Source: Mycobacterium paraterrae (GTDB lineage Bacteria > Actinomycetota > Actinomycetes > Mycobacteriales > Mycobacteriaceae). Taken from it: 64,000 nt of DNA. Where the stretch lies: positions 5,208,001 through 5,272,000 of the forward strand of contig NZ_CP092488.2 of assembly GCF_022430545.2 (NCBI RefSeq), given 5' to 3'. The notes below the pieces were generated by a model, which did no database searches, was not told the DNA's origin, and saw only the letters and a program-made list of their open reading frames with translations. The translations under genes were made by a program, and so were the position numbers. Below are positions 8,501 to 17,076 of the stretch, piece by piece (position 1 is the first letter of the stretch; the number at the start of each line of letters is the position of its first letter).

Positions 8501-9675
8501 GTTCGGACGGGAACGGTATTGGCGGCCGGGCGGCCGTCGTCGGGATCGGTCAGACCGAATTTTCCAAGGAATCGGGCCGCACCGAGATGCAGCTCGCATG
8601 CGAGGCAGTCAAAGCGGCGATCGACGACGCGGGTCTGCGCCCTGCCGACATCGACGGCATGGTCACCTTCACGGTCGACGAGAACGAGGAGATCGAGGTC
8701 GCCCGCAACGTCGGCATCCGTGATCTGACGTTCTTCACCAGGGTTCCGCACGGCGGCGGTGCCGCCGCTGGGACGGTGATGCAAGCCGCGATGGCTGTGG
8801 CGACGGGCGTCGCGGAAGCCGTGGTGTGCTATCGGGCGTTCAACGAGCGCTCTGGTTTTCGCTTCGGCGGCGCGGGCCGTCAGCCCGGCGTGACGCCGCT
8901 ATGGATGGCGCCTTATGCCCCGTTCGGTTTCATGACGCCCGCTGCATGGGTCGCGCTGCATGCACAGCGGTACATGTCGACGTACGGCGTGACGAACGCT
9001 GACTTCGGCAAGATCTCCGTGATCGACCGCAAGCACGCCGCCAAGAACCCGGACGCCTGGTTCTACGGAAAGCCGATCACCCTTGAGCAGCACCAACAAT
9101 CGCGATGGATCATCGAGCCTGTGCTGAGGTTGCTCGACTGCTGTCAGGAAAGCGACGGCGGCGTTGCGATGGTGGTGACCAGCGTGGAACGGGCGCGGGA
9201 CCTACCCAAGCCGCCCGCGGTCATCACCGCCGCCGCTCAGGGTGCAGCCTACGACGGCGAGGTGATGACCAGTTACTACCGCGAGAACATCACCGGGCTG
9301 CCCGAGATGGGTGTTGTCGGAGACAAGCTGTGGCGGGACTCCGGTCTTAAACCGCAAGATATCTCGACGGCATTCCTCTACGACCACTTCACGCCGTTCG
9401 TGTTCACACAGCTGGAGGAACTGGGGTTCTGCGGTCGTGGAGAAGCCAAAGACTTCGTCTCCGTGGAGGACCTGTCGCTGGGCGGCCGGATGCCGATCAA
9501 CACCAACGGTGGGTTGCTCGGCGAGGCCTACATCCACGGAATGAACGGCATCACCGAGGGTGTCCGACAGGTACGCGGCACATCACACAATCAGGTCGAC
9601 AACGTCGAGCACGTACTCGTCACATCGGGTACGGGAGTTCCGACGAGCGGTCTGATTCTCGCGCCCGATCACTGA
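8497..9675 (+). CDS. Thiolase-superfamily lipid-transfer protein, Ltp2-like aldolase
   Basis: This 392-residue protein belongs to the SCP2-thiolase/Ltp family. The usual thiolase nucleophile cysteine is missing: the place reads PHGGGAAAGTVMQAA near 84-98. Tyrosines in FLYDHFTPFV (Tyr295) and GEAYIHGMNG (Tyr345) are kept, as in the steroid aldolase Ltp2. Ltp2 performs a retro-aldol cleavage of a hydroxyacyl-CoA together with the DUF35 domain of ChsH2, and I infer the same kind of side-chain cleavage here with the DUF35 protein at 6507-6920. It is the last metabolic gene of the operon, with a TetR gene 19 bases downstream. A non-steroid aldol product is possible, since only the chemistry is predicted. 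Confidence 0.88.
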   Translation: MSSDGNGIGGRAAVVGIGQTEFSKESGRTEMQLACEAVKAAIDDAGLRPADIDGMVTFTVDENEEIEVARNVGIRDLTFFTRVPHGGGAAAGTVMQAAMAVATGVAEAVVCYRAFNERSGFRFGGAGRQPGVTPLWMAPYAPFGFMTPAAWVALHAQRYMSTYGVTNADFGKISVIDRKHAAKNPDAWFYGKPITLEQHQQSRWIIEPVLRLLDCCQESDGGVAMVVTSVERARDLPKPPAVITAAAQGAAYDGEVMTSYYRENITGLPEMGVVGDKLWRDSGLKPQDISTAFLYDHFTPFVFTQLEELGFCGRGEAKDFVSVEDLSLGGRMPINTNGGLLGEAYIHGMNGITEGVRQVRGTSHNQVDNVEHVLVTSGTGVPTSGLILAPDH

Positions 9676-9694
9676 GCACCGAAAGCGAGGGCCG

Positions 9695-10297
9695 ATGACA
9701 TACGCGACCGCCGTCGACACACGCGCGCTGCTTATCTCGGCCGCTTTCAAGTGCTTTCGCACGCACGGATTACAGAAGACGACCATCGTCGACATCGCGC
9801 GCGCGGCCGAGGTGTCCCGAAGCACCTTCTACGAGTACTTCCGGGACAAAGAGACAATCGTCGAGGCCTGCGCGGAAGCTGCATCGCAGAGCTTCTATCG
9901 CAAACTCGCCCGCGCCATCGATCGCGACGGCGGCAGCACGCTCGAAGACAAATTGGTTCGCGCCGGCGTCTTCGTGGCACAGGCCAGGCGGGTCGTCGAG
10001 CCCGAATTGTATTTCGACCCAGAAGAAGTCAACTTGATGTTGACCAAGAATGCGTCGACCCTGCTGCAGGAATGCGGCGAGTTCCTCGCCCCCTACGTGT
10101 CGGCAGCGAAGAGGACAGGTGAAGTCCGCAGCGATCTCGACATTCGCTCGTCGACCGAGTGGATCGCGCGGATCTTGTTCTCTCTGTTCACCACACCGTC
10201 GCCGAATATCGACATGACTGACGACGACATGGTGGCTGACTTCGTCCGCTCCTATGTGGTGCGGGGCCTGGTCGCCGATCGGATCAAGCGCCGTTAA
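9695..10297 (+). CDS. TetR-family transcriptional regulator
   Basis: This one-component repressor has 200 residues. An N-terminal helix-turn-helix (TTIVDIARAAEVSRSTFYEYF, about 29-49) is followed by a ligand-binding helical domain. It lies 19 bases after the Ltp2-like gene on the same strand and is probably the last gene of the igr-like operon. I infer that it senses a CoA thioester or free intermediate of the pathway, as KstR does for cholesterol. No clear palindrome lies directly upstream of this gene. The operon promoter at 3329-3560 is the first place to expect its operator. Confidence 0.92.
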   Translation: MTYATAVDTRALLISAAFKCFRTHGLQKTTIVDIARAAEVSRSTFYEYFRDKETIVEACAEAASQSFYRKLARAIDRDGGSTLEDKLVRAGVFVAQARRVVEPELYFDPEEVNLMLTKNASTLLQECGEFLAPYVSAAKRTGEVRSDLDIRSSTEWIARILFSLFTTPSPNIDMTDDDMVADFVRSYVVRGLVADRIKRR

Positions 10298-10325
10298 TCA
10301 CTGGCCGGCAGAGACTTCGTGTGAA

Positions 10326-10874
10326 TTACGAGGCAAGGCTGCCGTTGCGGAGGAAGTTCACGGTATACGCCTCGTAGGTCAGACCGTTGGGATCGAGGCC
10401 GATCAGCCCGAGGAATGGATACCACTGTCGGGAATCGACAAACCAGTCCCAGCGAACGATGTGGCCGTCTTCGTTTGTCCATACGTAATCCCACTCATGA
10501 AGAGTGAGCACGGTCCCATCGGCCAGCGTTCCCGCGTAGGTGTCGCGGACCGCGAAACCCCATTCGGCGGCAACGCAGTCGAACGGGGTGACGATACGAA
10601 AGTCGGGCATGTGCTTCCACCACATGCGGAATTCGCAGGTAAGCATGTCTCCGTCGGGCGCGAACTGTTGCATCGCCGCCAGCACCTCGTCGGAAGCCAA
10701 GTCGGCCATCCGGCTTTCGGAACCGTCGTTGAACAGCGGGCACATCATGACGGCGTCGGGAGCGTAGACCCACTCGTCGCCGTAACTGATCTGCTTGGCC
10801 TCCGGCGCCGTTGCATAGGTTTCCCACTTTGCGTGAGCGAGCCTGCGGTGCAGAGCGACGCGATCGGCGGTCAC
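10326..10874 (-). CDS. SnoaL/NTF2-like fold protein
   Basis: This protein of about 182 residues resembles the nuclear transport factor 2-like (SnoaL) superfamily of small alpha+beta barrel enzymes and isomerases. Many aromatic residues (WETYATA, WKHMPDFR, WDYVW, WDWFVDSRQWYPF) would line a hydrophobic pocket. The reaction is unknown. I chose GTG at 10874 because GGAAGG lies about 10 bases before it and it sits just after the upstream P450 stop. The alternative ATG at 10910 would overlap the P450 by 34 bases and has no ribosome site. It is the third gene of a leftward CoA-transferase/P450/SnoaL operon. Confidence 0.72.
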   Translation of the reverse strand: MTADRVALHRRLAHAKWETYATAPEAKQISYGDEWVYAPDAVMMCPLFNDGSESRMADLASDEVLAAMQQFAPDGDMLTCEFRMWWKHMPDFRIVTPFDCVAAEWGFAVRDTYAGTLADGTVLTLHEWDYVWTNEDGHIVRWDWFVDSRQWYPFLGLIGLDPNGLTYEAYTVNFLRNGSLAS

Positions 10875-10876
10875 CG

Positions 10877-12109
10877 TCAGCTGACCTTCCGGATCGGCAC
10901 GTTCGACCATCCACACACGTTGGACATCGCCACTCGGCGCAGCCCGCCGCGTTCGACTTCGAATTCGGGGACGAGATCGAGCAGCGCTTCCAGGGCGATG
11001 CGGCTTTCCATCCTGGCCAGCGCCGCGCCGAGACAGCTGTGCACGCCGTACCCGAACGCCAGGTTGAAGCCCATCTTGCGCTCCCGCTCGATGTCCAGCC
11101 GATCCGGATCGGGGAACATTCGCTCGTCGCGAGTCGCCGAACCGGTGACGAGCAAGACGGCGCTGCCCTCGGGAATTGTCCTGCCGTGCAGGGTGACGTC
11201 GCGGGTTGCCGTGCGGACCTGGTACTGGGACGGCGCCTCGTAGCGCAACAACTCTTCGATCGCCGCAGGAATCTTGCTGCGGTCGTCGCGCAGTTTTCTC
11301 CACTGGTCGGGGAAATCGGCGAAGGCCACCATCGCATTTCCGACGAGCTTGGTCACGGTCTCTGCGCCCGCTCCCCCGAGCATGGTGGCGAACCCGGTGA
11401 TATCGATGTCGGTGAGCTTCTCGACCTGGCCGTCGCGCTCGACCTCTGTCTCGATGAGACGGCTGATCATGTCGTCGCGAAGTTCGGCTCGACGCTGCCG
11501 CACAAGGTCGTAGTAGTAGAGCCCGGTATTGGTGGAAGCCTCGAAACCTGCTGCGGTGGTGGCAATCTCACCTGGGCGGCGCTCGAGCAGGAGGTCGAGC
11601 CACCGTCGGATCTGATCGCGGTCTTGCTTCGGCACTCCCAGCATGGTCGTGATGACCTCGTTAGGGAACAGCGCCGAGAAGTCGGCCACCACATCGAACG
11701 ACGAGGGATCGAGTGCCTCGATACGTTCGTAAACCTTCTCGCGCACCATGTCCTCGAGCACGGCGATGGCGCGCGGGGTGAACACGTTGCTGACCAGTCT
11801 GCGCATCTTCTGATGTTCGGGCGGGTCCATCGAGATGATCACTTTGGGCAGCGGTATCGCGTCGTCGTGGGCGTGCACCATGTCCAATGTCGCGCCCTTG
11901 GCCGACGAGAACAATTCGTGGTCCTTGGTCGCCGGCGCGACATCGTCGTAGCGAGTGAGAGCCCAAAAATCCCACTTCTCGCTGTAGTACACCGGGGCCT
12001 TGTCGCGCAGCCGCCGGTAGGTGTCGAATGCCCCGTTGAAGAAGTCCTCCGAGAAAGGATCGAACTCCAGGGACTCGTCGGAAACAGTGTGCGACGCAGC
12101 GGGACTCAC
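10877..12109 (-). CDS. Cytochrome P450
   Basis: This P450 of 410 residues has the I-helix motif AGAET (247-251), ExxR at Glu286/Arg289 and the heme loop FGYGVHSCLG with Cys359. The GTG start at 12109 overlaps the stop of the upstream CoA-transferase by 4 bases. Longer readings in this frame run inside the CoA-transferase and have no P450 character. Co-transcription with a CaiB-type CoA-transferase suggests that it hydroxylates a CoA-activated or acid intermediate. The family number cannot be set by eye. Confidence 0.93.
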   Translation of the reverse strand: MSPAASHTVSDESLEFDPFSEDFFNGAFDTYRRLRDKAPVYYSEKWDFWALTRYDDVAPATKDHELFSSAKGATLDMVHAHDDAIPLPKVIISMDPPEHQKMRRLVSNVFTPRAIAVLEDMVREKVYERIEALDPSSFDVVADFSALFPNEVITTMLGVPKQDRDQIRRWLDLLLERRPGEIATTAAGFEASTNTGLYYYDLVRQRRAELRDDMISRLIETEVERDGQVEKLTDIDITGFATMLGGAGAETVTKLVGNAMVAFADFPDQWRKLRDDRSKIPAAIEELLRYEAPSQYQVRTATRDVTLHGRTIPEGSAVLLVTGSATRDERMFPDPDRLDIERERKMGFNLAFGYGVHSCLGAALARMESRIALEALLDLVPEFEVERGGLRRVAMSNVCGWSNVPIRKVS

Positions 12110-13338
12110 AGTATCGCCCCCGTCTCTTTGTAGTTCACGATGGTGTCCCAATCCAGGCCGGCGTCCATCAATACCTCCTCGGTGTGTTGGCCATGCTCTG
12201 GGGCCCCCGGAGGAACAACCGGCTGTTCGTCGAACTGGACAGGGTTGGTGGGCAATGCATACGGTGCACCGTTCATCGTGGTGGTGCTTGCAACATAGCC
12301 GTTCGCGATAACCGCCGGATCGTGACACAGCTCTGCCGGCGTCTGTACCACGCCCCAGGCGCCCGAAATACCGGCCAATTGTTCGCGCCATTCGGCCAGC
12401 GTCCGTCGGGCGAACACCTCGTCCATGAGTGCGATGAGTTCGCGTCGGTTGGCGAATCGCGCTGCCGGATCAGCGAATCGCTCGTCGTTGATCAGCTCTG
12501 GCAGGCCGATGGCATGCATTGTCTCCGGGTAGAACTTGTCGAGTTGCAGCATCATCAGCTGCACGTGACGGTCGTCCTTGGTCCGGTAAGTCCCGACCAG
12601 AGGGTTGGGAGCATCGGCGTGGCTGTACTTCGGGATCGAGCTGCCCCCGTGGATCTGACTGACCGCGACGTCGGGGCTGAGGTTCCATGCCGCCAGGCCC
12701 AGCAGCGAGACGTCCACCACCGACCCCTCACCGGTAGTGGCCTTCTTGTACAGCGCGGCCGCGATGCCCCCCGCGATCGTCATGCCCCCGAGCAGGTCTC
12801 CGAAGGCGGGCCGCGAACGCACGAGCTCGTCTGCGTCCTCGGTGAGCACGGTCGCGATGCCGCCGCGCGCCCAGTAGGACACTCCGTCGTATCCCGGCTT
12901 GTCCGAATCCGGGCCATGCGGCCCGTGACCCGATCCGCGGACGTAGACAATGTTCGGGTTGGCGGCTTTGATGTCGTCGACATCGATGCGCATCTTCTTG
13001 CGGCGGCTCGGCAGATAACTGGTGAGGAACACATCGCACGTCGCGGCGAGCTTGTGCACGACCTCTTGGCCGCCGGGGGTGCTCAGGTCGACGCCGATCG
13101 ACTTCTTCCCGCGGTTCGGTATTTCGATCATGTAGTTGACGGTGCCGCCGCCCTCGTCGACGATGCCCATGGTGACGAGCCCGCGCTGGGGGTCGCCACC
13201 CTCGCGCGGCTCGACCTTGATGACCTCGGCGCCCCATTCCGCCAGCACCGCGCCGGCCGACGGCACGAAGGTCCACGCAGCAACCTCGAGGACGCGGACG
13301 CCACTGAGCACTTTGTCGACGGAAATGACGGCCTCCAT
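12106..13338 (-). CDS. CaiB/BaiF family CoA-transferase
   Basis: This single-domain class III CoA-transferase has 410 residues, the usual length. The opening is LSGVRVLEVAAWTFVPSAG, the phosphate-binding region DPQRGL follows, and the catalytic aspartate is Asp181 in the segment FGDLLGGMTIAGG. It probably transfers CoA onto a carboxylate formed by the cluster's dehydrogenases. It heads a leftward operon with the P450 and the SnoaL-like gene. A GAGAAT half-palindrome lies 70 bases upstream (13408-13423). Confidence 0.92.
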   Translation of the reverse strand: MEAVISVDKVLSGVRVLEVAAWTFVPSAGAVLAEWGAEVIKVEPREGGDPQRGLVTMGIVDEGGGTVNYMIEIPNRGKKSIGVDLSTPGGQEVVHKLAATCDVFLTSYLPSRRKKMRIDVDDIKAANPNIVYVRGSGHGPHGPDSDKPGYDGVSYWARGGIATVLTEDADELVRSRPAFGDLLGGMTIAGGIAAALYKKATTGEGSVVDVSLLGLAAWNLSPDVAVSQIHGGSSIPKYSHADAPNPLVGTYRTKDDRHVQLMMLQLDKFYPETMHAIGLPELINDERFADPAARFANRRELIALMDEVFARRTLAEWREQLAGISGAWGVVQTPAELCHDPAVIANGYVASTTTMNGAPYALPTNPVQFDEQPVVPPGAPEHGQHTEEVLMDAGLDWDTIVNYKETGAIL

Positions 13339-13407
13339 GGGTAGCAGGGATCCGAGCGCGTGCGCACTGACAGATTAGCAAGGGCGGAAACGGCCATTTA
13401 CTTGTCC

Positions 13408-13423
13408 GAGAATGGCAGTTTTG
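13408..13423. promoter_or_regulatory. Partial copy of the GAGAAT palindrome
   Basis: GAGAATGGCAGTTTTG has a perfect left half of the 16-bp palindrome found at 14059, 16198, 21698, 22638 and 26031, but a degenerate right half. It lies upstream of the CaiB/P450/SnoaL operon. It could be a weak operator or chance. Confidence 0.3.
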
Positions 13424-13459
13424 GGCAGGTTTGTAAACCGAGATGACCGGTTCGGAGTA

Positions 13460-14029
13460 CTACGGACGCGCCGACAGCCGTTCGGGCAGCGCGGGATCAC
13501 CGGCGGCCCAAAAAGCGCGCCACGTCGGCATCCGCTGAGGCATGGCGGCGCGTAGCTCGACATCGGTTGGCCAACGCATGAATTCCGGTCCGGGACGCTG
13601 CGTGACATCGACTGAATACCATGGATGTTCTCGACGCCTGACGAAACACCACTGGCCTTCGCGGCGTTCGTAGACGTCGTCGTAGCGCATCGTGATCACG
13701 TACCACCCGTTGCCGTCTTCGTGCTCGGCGCGGCAGTAAACGGCGCCGGTCGCATGGTCGGCGTCGATGAATTCGAACTGGTGCCCGCAAATCAGATGGA
13801 TGCTCCGGTAGAACCGCCGAAGGACGCGGTCATACCAACGCTTCAGCGCATCTCTGCCACAGCCCTCCGCCCCCGCATCGACATCGTCGACGAACAGCGA
13901 CACCAGCGCGTCAAGGTCGCGCGCGTCCAGGGCCATCGCGTACCTGCTGGGCAATTGGCTGATCGCGAGGCTCGACTCCACACGATCCAACCGGTCGACG
14001 TCGTCCAGGCGTATCGACTCTGCGGTCAT
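13460..14029 (-). CDS. SnoaL-like/NTF2-fold protein
   Basis: This 189-residue protein has a SnoaL-4-like pattern: an N-terminal helix with SLAISQLPSRYAMALDARDLDALVSLF, then ITMRYDDVYERREGQWCFVRRR. This is typical of small ring-dioxygenase-related or isomerase-like NTF2 folds. No catalytic role can be assigned. It is a single leftward gene, divergent from the acyl-CoA ligase, and shares with it a promoter gap holding a perfect 18-bp palindrome. Confidence 0.82.
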   Translation of the reverse strand: MTAESIRLDDVDRLDRVESSLAISQLPSRYAMALDARDLDALVSLFVDDVDAGAEGCGRDALKRWYDRVLRRFYRSIHLICGHQFEFIDADHATGAVYCRAEHEDGNGWYVITMRYDDVYERREGQWCFVRRREHPWYSVDVTQRPGPEFMRWPTDVELRAAMPQRMPTWRAFWAAGDPALPERLSARP

Positions 14030-14058
14030 GCAAAAATTGTAGGTGCCTGCAACCTATC

Positions 14059-14074
14059 GAGAACTGGTGTTCTC
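14059..14074. promoter_or_regulatory. Palindromic operator, GAGAAC-N4-GTTCTC
   Basis: GAGAACTGGTGTTCTC is a perfect inverted repeat with a 4-base centre, extended to 18 bp by the flanking C and G. It lies between the divergent SnoaL-like gene and the acyl-CoA ligase, where a repressor could control both. It is one of the five clear members of a family repeated through 13.4-26.1 kb. Confidence 0.7.
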
Positions 14075-14104
14075 GTTTTCTGGAAACCCTACTATCCTGC
14101 GGTC

Positions 14105-15718
14105 ATGCCCTTCCCCGTCATCTCTCCCACGATCCCTGCACTGGTCAGGTTTTGCGCGGCGCGCTTCGGGGACAAGCCTTTCCTGATCGCTGACGGGGAG
14201 CAACTGAGCTATTTCGATCTCGACCGCCGCTCGGCAGCGCTGGCCACCGTCCTGCTGGCGGAGGGGATCGGTAAGGGCGATCACGTGGGCATCCTGATGC
14301 CGAACAGCATCGATTGGGCCCTGGCCTGGTTCGCCACCACGCGAATCGGCGCGGTCGCCGTTCCGCTCAATACCTTTTACAAGGCGTCTGAAATCGCGTG
14401 GACCGCCCGCCATGCCGATCTGCGAGTGATTTTGACCTGGCCGCAATTCCGCAATCACGACTTCCTCGCCCGCTTGGAGGAGGCGCTGCCCGGTCTGGCC
14501 GATCAGCACGAACCGGGCCGCATCGCGATCCGCCACGCCCCGTTCCTGCGGAACGTCGTGACATGGGGGACCTCCGAGCGGCCCTGGACGACGACGATCG
14601 ATCCCGATCGCGTCTTGTCTGACAGCGACATAGAGTTTCTGGTCGCGGTGGAGTCATGCGTGACCCCGGCCGACGACGTGACGATCATCTACACCTCGGG
14701 CAGCACCGGCGACCCGAAAGGGCCCGTGCACACACACGGAACGCTGATTCGCCATACCTACAACCTCACGTTCATGTACTGCGTCACGCACGACGACGTC
14801 ATGTTCACAGCTATGCCCTTCTTTTGGGTCGGAGGTTTAATCACGGGGCTGCATGCGGTGATTCATCACGGCGCGACCCTCATCACCCAGTCCGCGTTCG
14901 ATGCGGCCGATGCCTTGGAATTGATGGAGCGTCACCGCGCCACCATCACGCTCGGTTGGCCGCAGCAGGGCAAGACACTGGCGGAACATCCCGACTTCGC
15001 CGGTCGTGACCTGAGCTCGGTCCGACGCACCAGCATGCCGGCGATGGTTCCGCCCGAGCGTCGCCCCAAGGGCTCCAGCGGACTGGGGATGACCGAGCTG
15101 TGCGGCAATCATCTTGGCGTCGACCCTTACCTGCCGCAACCGCCTGACCGCTCTGAGACCGGTGGCCTGCCCATTGACGGCCTGCATCATGTGCTGGTCG
15201 ATCCGGATACCGGTCAGCCGGTGCCCCACGGCACAACTGGCGAAATCTGGGTCCGGGGATACTCATTGATGCAGCGGTTGCACAAGCGCGAACGTGAGGA
15301 TGTCTTCACCCCGGACGGGTATTACCGCACGGGCGACTGCGGCGTCGAGGACGACGACGGCTGGATCCGATTCACCGGTCGGCTCGGCGAGCTCATCAAA
15401 ACGAGCGGCGGCACCAACGTCACTCCCAGTGAAGTCGAATTGGCGCTGGCGCAGTGCGACGGGGTGCTCGAGGCGTATGTGGTCGGCGCCGAAAACGGCG
15501 GCGACGGCACGGTGGTGGCGGCCGCTGTGGTGCCGCGCGGCGAATCGGCCCTCGACGGTGAGTCCCTGAGAAGTCAGCTGCGCGAACGGCTATCGGCCTA
15601 CAAGGTGCCCAAGTTCATCTGGGTCACCACCAAGCAAGACCTCCCCTTCACGGCCACTGGGAAGGTCAAGAAATCAGAGCTGGCACAGCAGCTCAGCGGC
15701 CTGCTCTCACACCGCTAA
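14105..15718 (+). CDS. Acyl-CoA synthetase / AMP-dependent ligase (FadD-like)
   Basis: This activates a carboxylic acid to its CoA thioester through an acyl-adenylate. The 537-residue protein carries the ANL-family phosphate loop YTSGSTGDPKG (196-206), the YRTGD motif, a hinge before GRLGELIKTSGG and the C-terminal catalytic lysine in TATGKVKK (Lys520). Start at ATG 14105, just after the palindrome-bearing promoter. Earlier codons of this frame lie antisense to the SnoaL-like gene. It ends 4 bases inside the convergent VOC gene. It is the only acyl-CoA ligase of the cluster, so it probably performs the first activation of the acid. Confidence 0.92.
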   Translation: MPFPVISPTIPALVRFCAARFGDKPFLIADGEQLSYFDLDRRSAALATVLLAEGIGKGDHVGILMPNSIDWALAWFATTRIGAVAVPLNTFYKASEIAWTARHADLRVILTWPQFRNHDFLARLEEALPGLADQHEPGRIAIRHAPFLRNVVTWGTSERPWTTTIDPDRVLSDSDIEFLVAVESCVTPADDVTIIYTSGSTGDPKGPVHTHGTLIRHTYNLTFMYCVTHDDVMFTAMPFFWVGGLITGLHAVIHHGATLITQSAFDAADALELMERHRATITLGWPQQGKTLAEHPDFAGRDLSSVRRTSMPAMVPPERRPKGSSGLGMTELCGNHLGVDPYLPQPPDRSETGGLPIDGLHHVLVDPDTGQPVPHGTTGEIWVRGYSLMQRLHKREREDVFTPDGYYRTGDCGVEDDDGWIRFTGRLGELIKTSGGTNVTPSEVELALAQCDGVLEAYVVGAENGGDGTVVAAAVVPRGESALDGESLRSQLRERLSAYKVPKFIWVTTKQDLPFTATGKVKKSELAQQLSGLLSHR

Positions 15719-16155
15719 GGCGTGACGGGCTGCTCGTCATCCATGTTCGTGCTCATCAACGTGACGGGAATGCCGAACAGCGGCTCCAGCTTGACCTCAC
15801 TCAGCTCGAACCCGTCGCCTTCATGCTGCTGGCGGAAGTCAGCGTTGACCCCGTATCGGGCAGCGATCTGTTCGCCCGCAACGCAATCCGCGGTACGCAC
15901 CACCACGGAAAAAAGGCCATCGCCGTTGCGGGCCAGGAAGTCCGCGGCTGTACCCGGGCCGGTGGGTGCCGCCGGGGTGGGTGCGATGAGCTCGAAGCCG
16001 CGGTCCCAATCCAGCCGGATCTGCAGGCCGAGATGCTCCAGTTCGAATGCCTGGAACTGAAACCCGAGGGCGCTCAGGTAATCCGCGGCACGGTCGAGTC
16101 GCCCGGGGTCGATCGCGAACACGACATGGTGCAACTGCGGCGAGACCTGCGACAT
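15715..16155 (-). CDS. Glyoxalase/dioxygenase-fold (VOC) protein
   Basis: This 146-residue vicinal-oxygen-chelate protein has two beta-alpha-beta-beta-beta units. Candidate metal ligands are the HH pair in LHHVVFAI near 9-10, Glu in FELIAP and Glu in VKLEPLFG near the end. The family covers isomerases, epimerases and extradiol dioxygenases. The short length fits an epimerase or small lyase better than a ring-cleaving dioxygenase. It is divergent from the SDR at 16267 and convergent with the ligase gene by a 4-base overlap. Confidence 0.8.
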   Translation of the reverse strand: MSQVSPQLHHVVFAIDPGRLDRAADYLSALGFQFQAFELEHLGLQIRLDWDRGFELIAPTPAAPTGPGTAADFLARNGDGLFSVVVRTADCVAGEQIAARYGVNADFRQQHEGDGFELSEVKLEPLFGIPVTLMSTNMDDEQPVTP

Positions 16156-16197
16156 GACGATGACTGTACGGCGACCACAATCGTATTTTCACTTTTC

Positions 16198-16213
16198 GAT
16201 AATCCATATTCTC
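16198..16213. promoter_or_regulatory. Palindromic operator, GATAAT-N4-ATTCTC
   Basis: GATAATCCATATTCTC matches the GAGAAY-N4-RTTMTC family with one mismatch in the dyad. It lies in the divergent gap between the VOC gene and the SDR/amine-dehydrogenase-like operon. Confidence 0.6.
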
Positions 16214-16266
16214 ATTGCGGTAGATTCGCTGCTGCGTCCCCCACTTCCGCGCAGAGAGGCGCTCCC

Positions 16267-17055
16267 GTGGCACTCGAACAGTTCCAGCTGGATGGTCAGG
16301 TAGCGATCGTCACCGGAGCGGGACGCGGTGTCGGCGAAGGTATCGCCCGGGTGCTCGCAGAGGCGGGCGCGACCGTGGTCGGCACGGCGCGGACATCATC
16401 CGAGGTCGAGCAGACCGTCAGCGAGATCGAAGAGGCTGGTGGCCGAGGCCTGGCGATCACCGCCGACGCGCTCAAGCGATCTGACAGCGAGCGGGTCGTG
16501 CAGGCTGCCATCGACGCTTTCGGCCGCGTCGACATCCTGATCAACAACGTCGGTTTCGCAACCTACGGGCCATTCTTGAATCTGACCGATGACAACCTTC
16601 GGCAGACCTTCGACTACTGCGTGACCTCCGCGTTTATCATGAGCCAACTCGTCGTGCCGCACATGCTGAAGGTTGGGCGGGGCTCGATTGTCAACATCTC
16701 GTCCGGAGCCGGGCGATTCGGAATCCGTGGACTGCTCCCGTATTCGGTGGCAAAAGGTGGACTCGAGGCACTTACACGGGCCATGGCGCAGGAGCTTGCC
16801 CCCAAAATTCGCGTCAACGCGATCGCATTGGGCGCCTTCATGACGACCGGGCTGCAATCGAGCTTCGACCTGATGCCGGGCTCGGAAGAGAAATTGAAGG
16901 AGCTGACGCCGCTGCACCGCGTCGGCGATGTCGCGGACCTCGGGCGGCTGGCGTTGTACCTGTCCACCCGTGACTGCTACGCCACGAGTTCGACCTTCGT
17001 CGTCGACGGCGGCCTTCAAGGGCCCAATTCCTCGCTCCCCATACCCGACCTGTAA
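16267..17055 (+). CDS. Short-chain dehydrogenase/reductase
   Basis: This classical SDR of 262 residues should oxidise or reduce an alcohol/ketone with NAD(P). The nucleotide loop is TGAGRGVG (16-23), NNVG stabilises the sheet (93-96), and the catalytic set is Ser145/146, Tyr159 and Lys163. The GTG start follows a GAGAGG ribosome site. It is followed by a DapB-like amine-dehydrogenase gene 21 bases later on the same strand, so the two probably form an operon under the 16198 palindrome. Confidence 0.92.
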   Translation: MALEQFQLDGQVAIVTGAGRGVGEGIARVLAEAGATVVGTARTSSEVEQTVSEIEEAGGRGLAITADALKRSDSERVVQAAIDAFGRVDILINNVGFATYGPFLNLTDDNLRQTFDYCVTSAFIMSQLVVPHMLKVGRGSIVNISSGAGRFGIRGLLPYSVAKGGLEALTRAMAQELAPKIRVNAIALGAFMTTGLQSSFDLMPGSEEKLKELTPLHRVGDVADLGRLALYLSTRDCYATSSTFVVDGGLQGPNSSLPIPDL

Positions 17056-17076
17056 CCCACCGAAGGAGCAAACGTC

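Noticed and set aside
12109..12391. N-terminal extension of the P450 at 10877 reading to 504 residues
   Set aside because: The added residues lie inside the CoA-transferase gene, are rich in Arg/Gly/Cys as shadow frames are, and the GTG at 12109 gives the usual 4-base overlap.
14054..14536. Long open frame on the minus strand inside the acyl-CoA ligase gene
   Set aside because: It is antisense to a well-supported ligase, has no family character and exists because high-GC third positions keep the opposite frames open. The same holds for many antisense frames over P450, ALDH and ctaD genes (for example 59374-60231 and 60355-60789).
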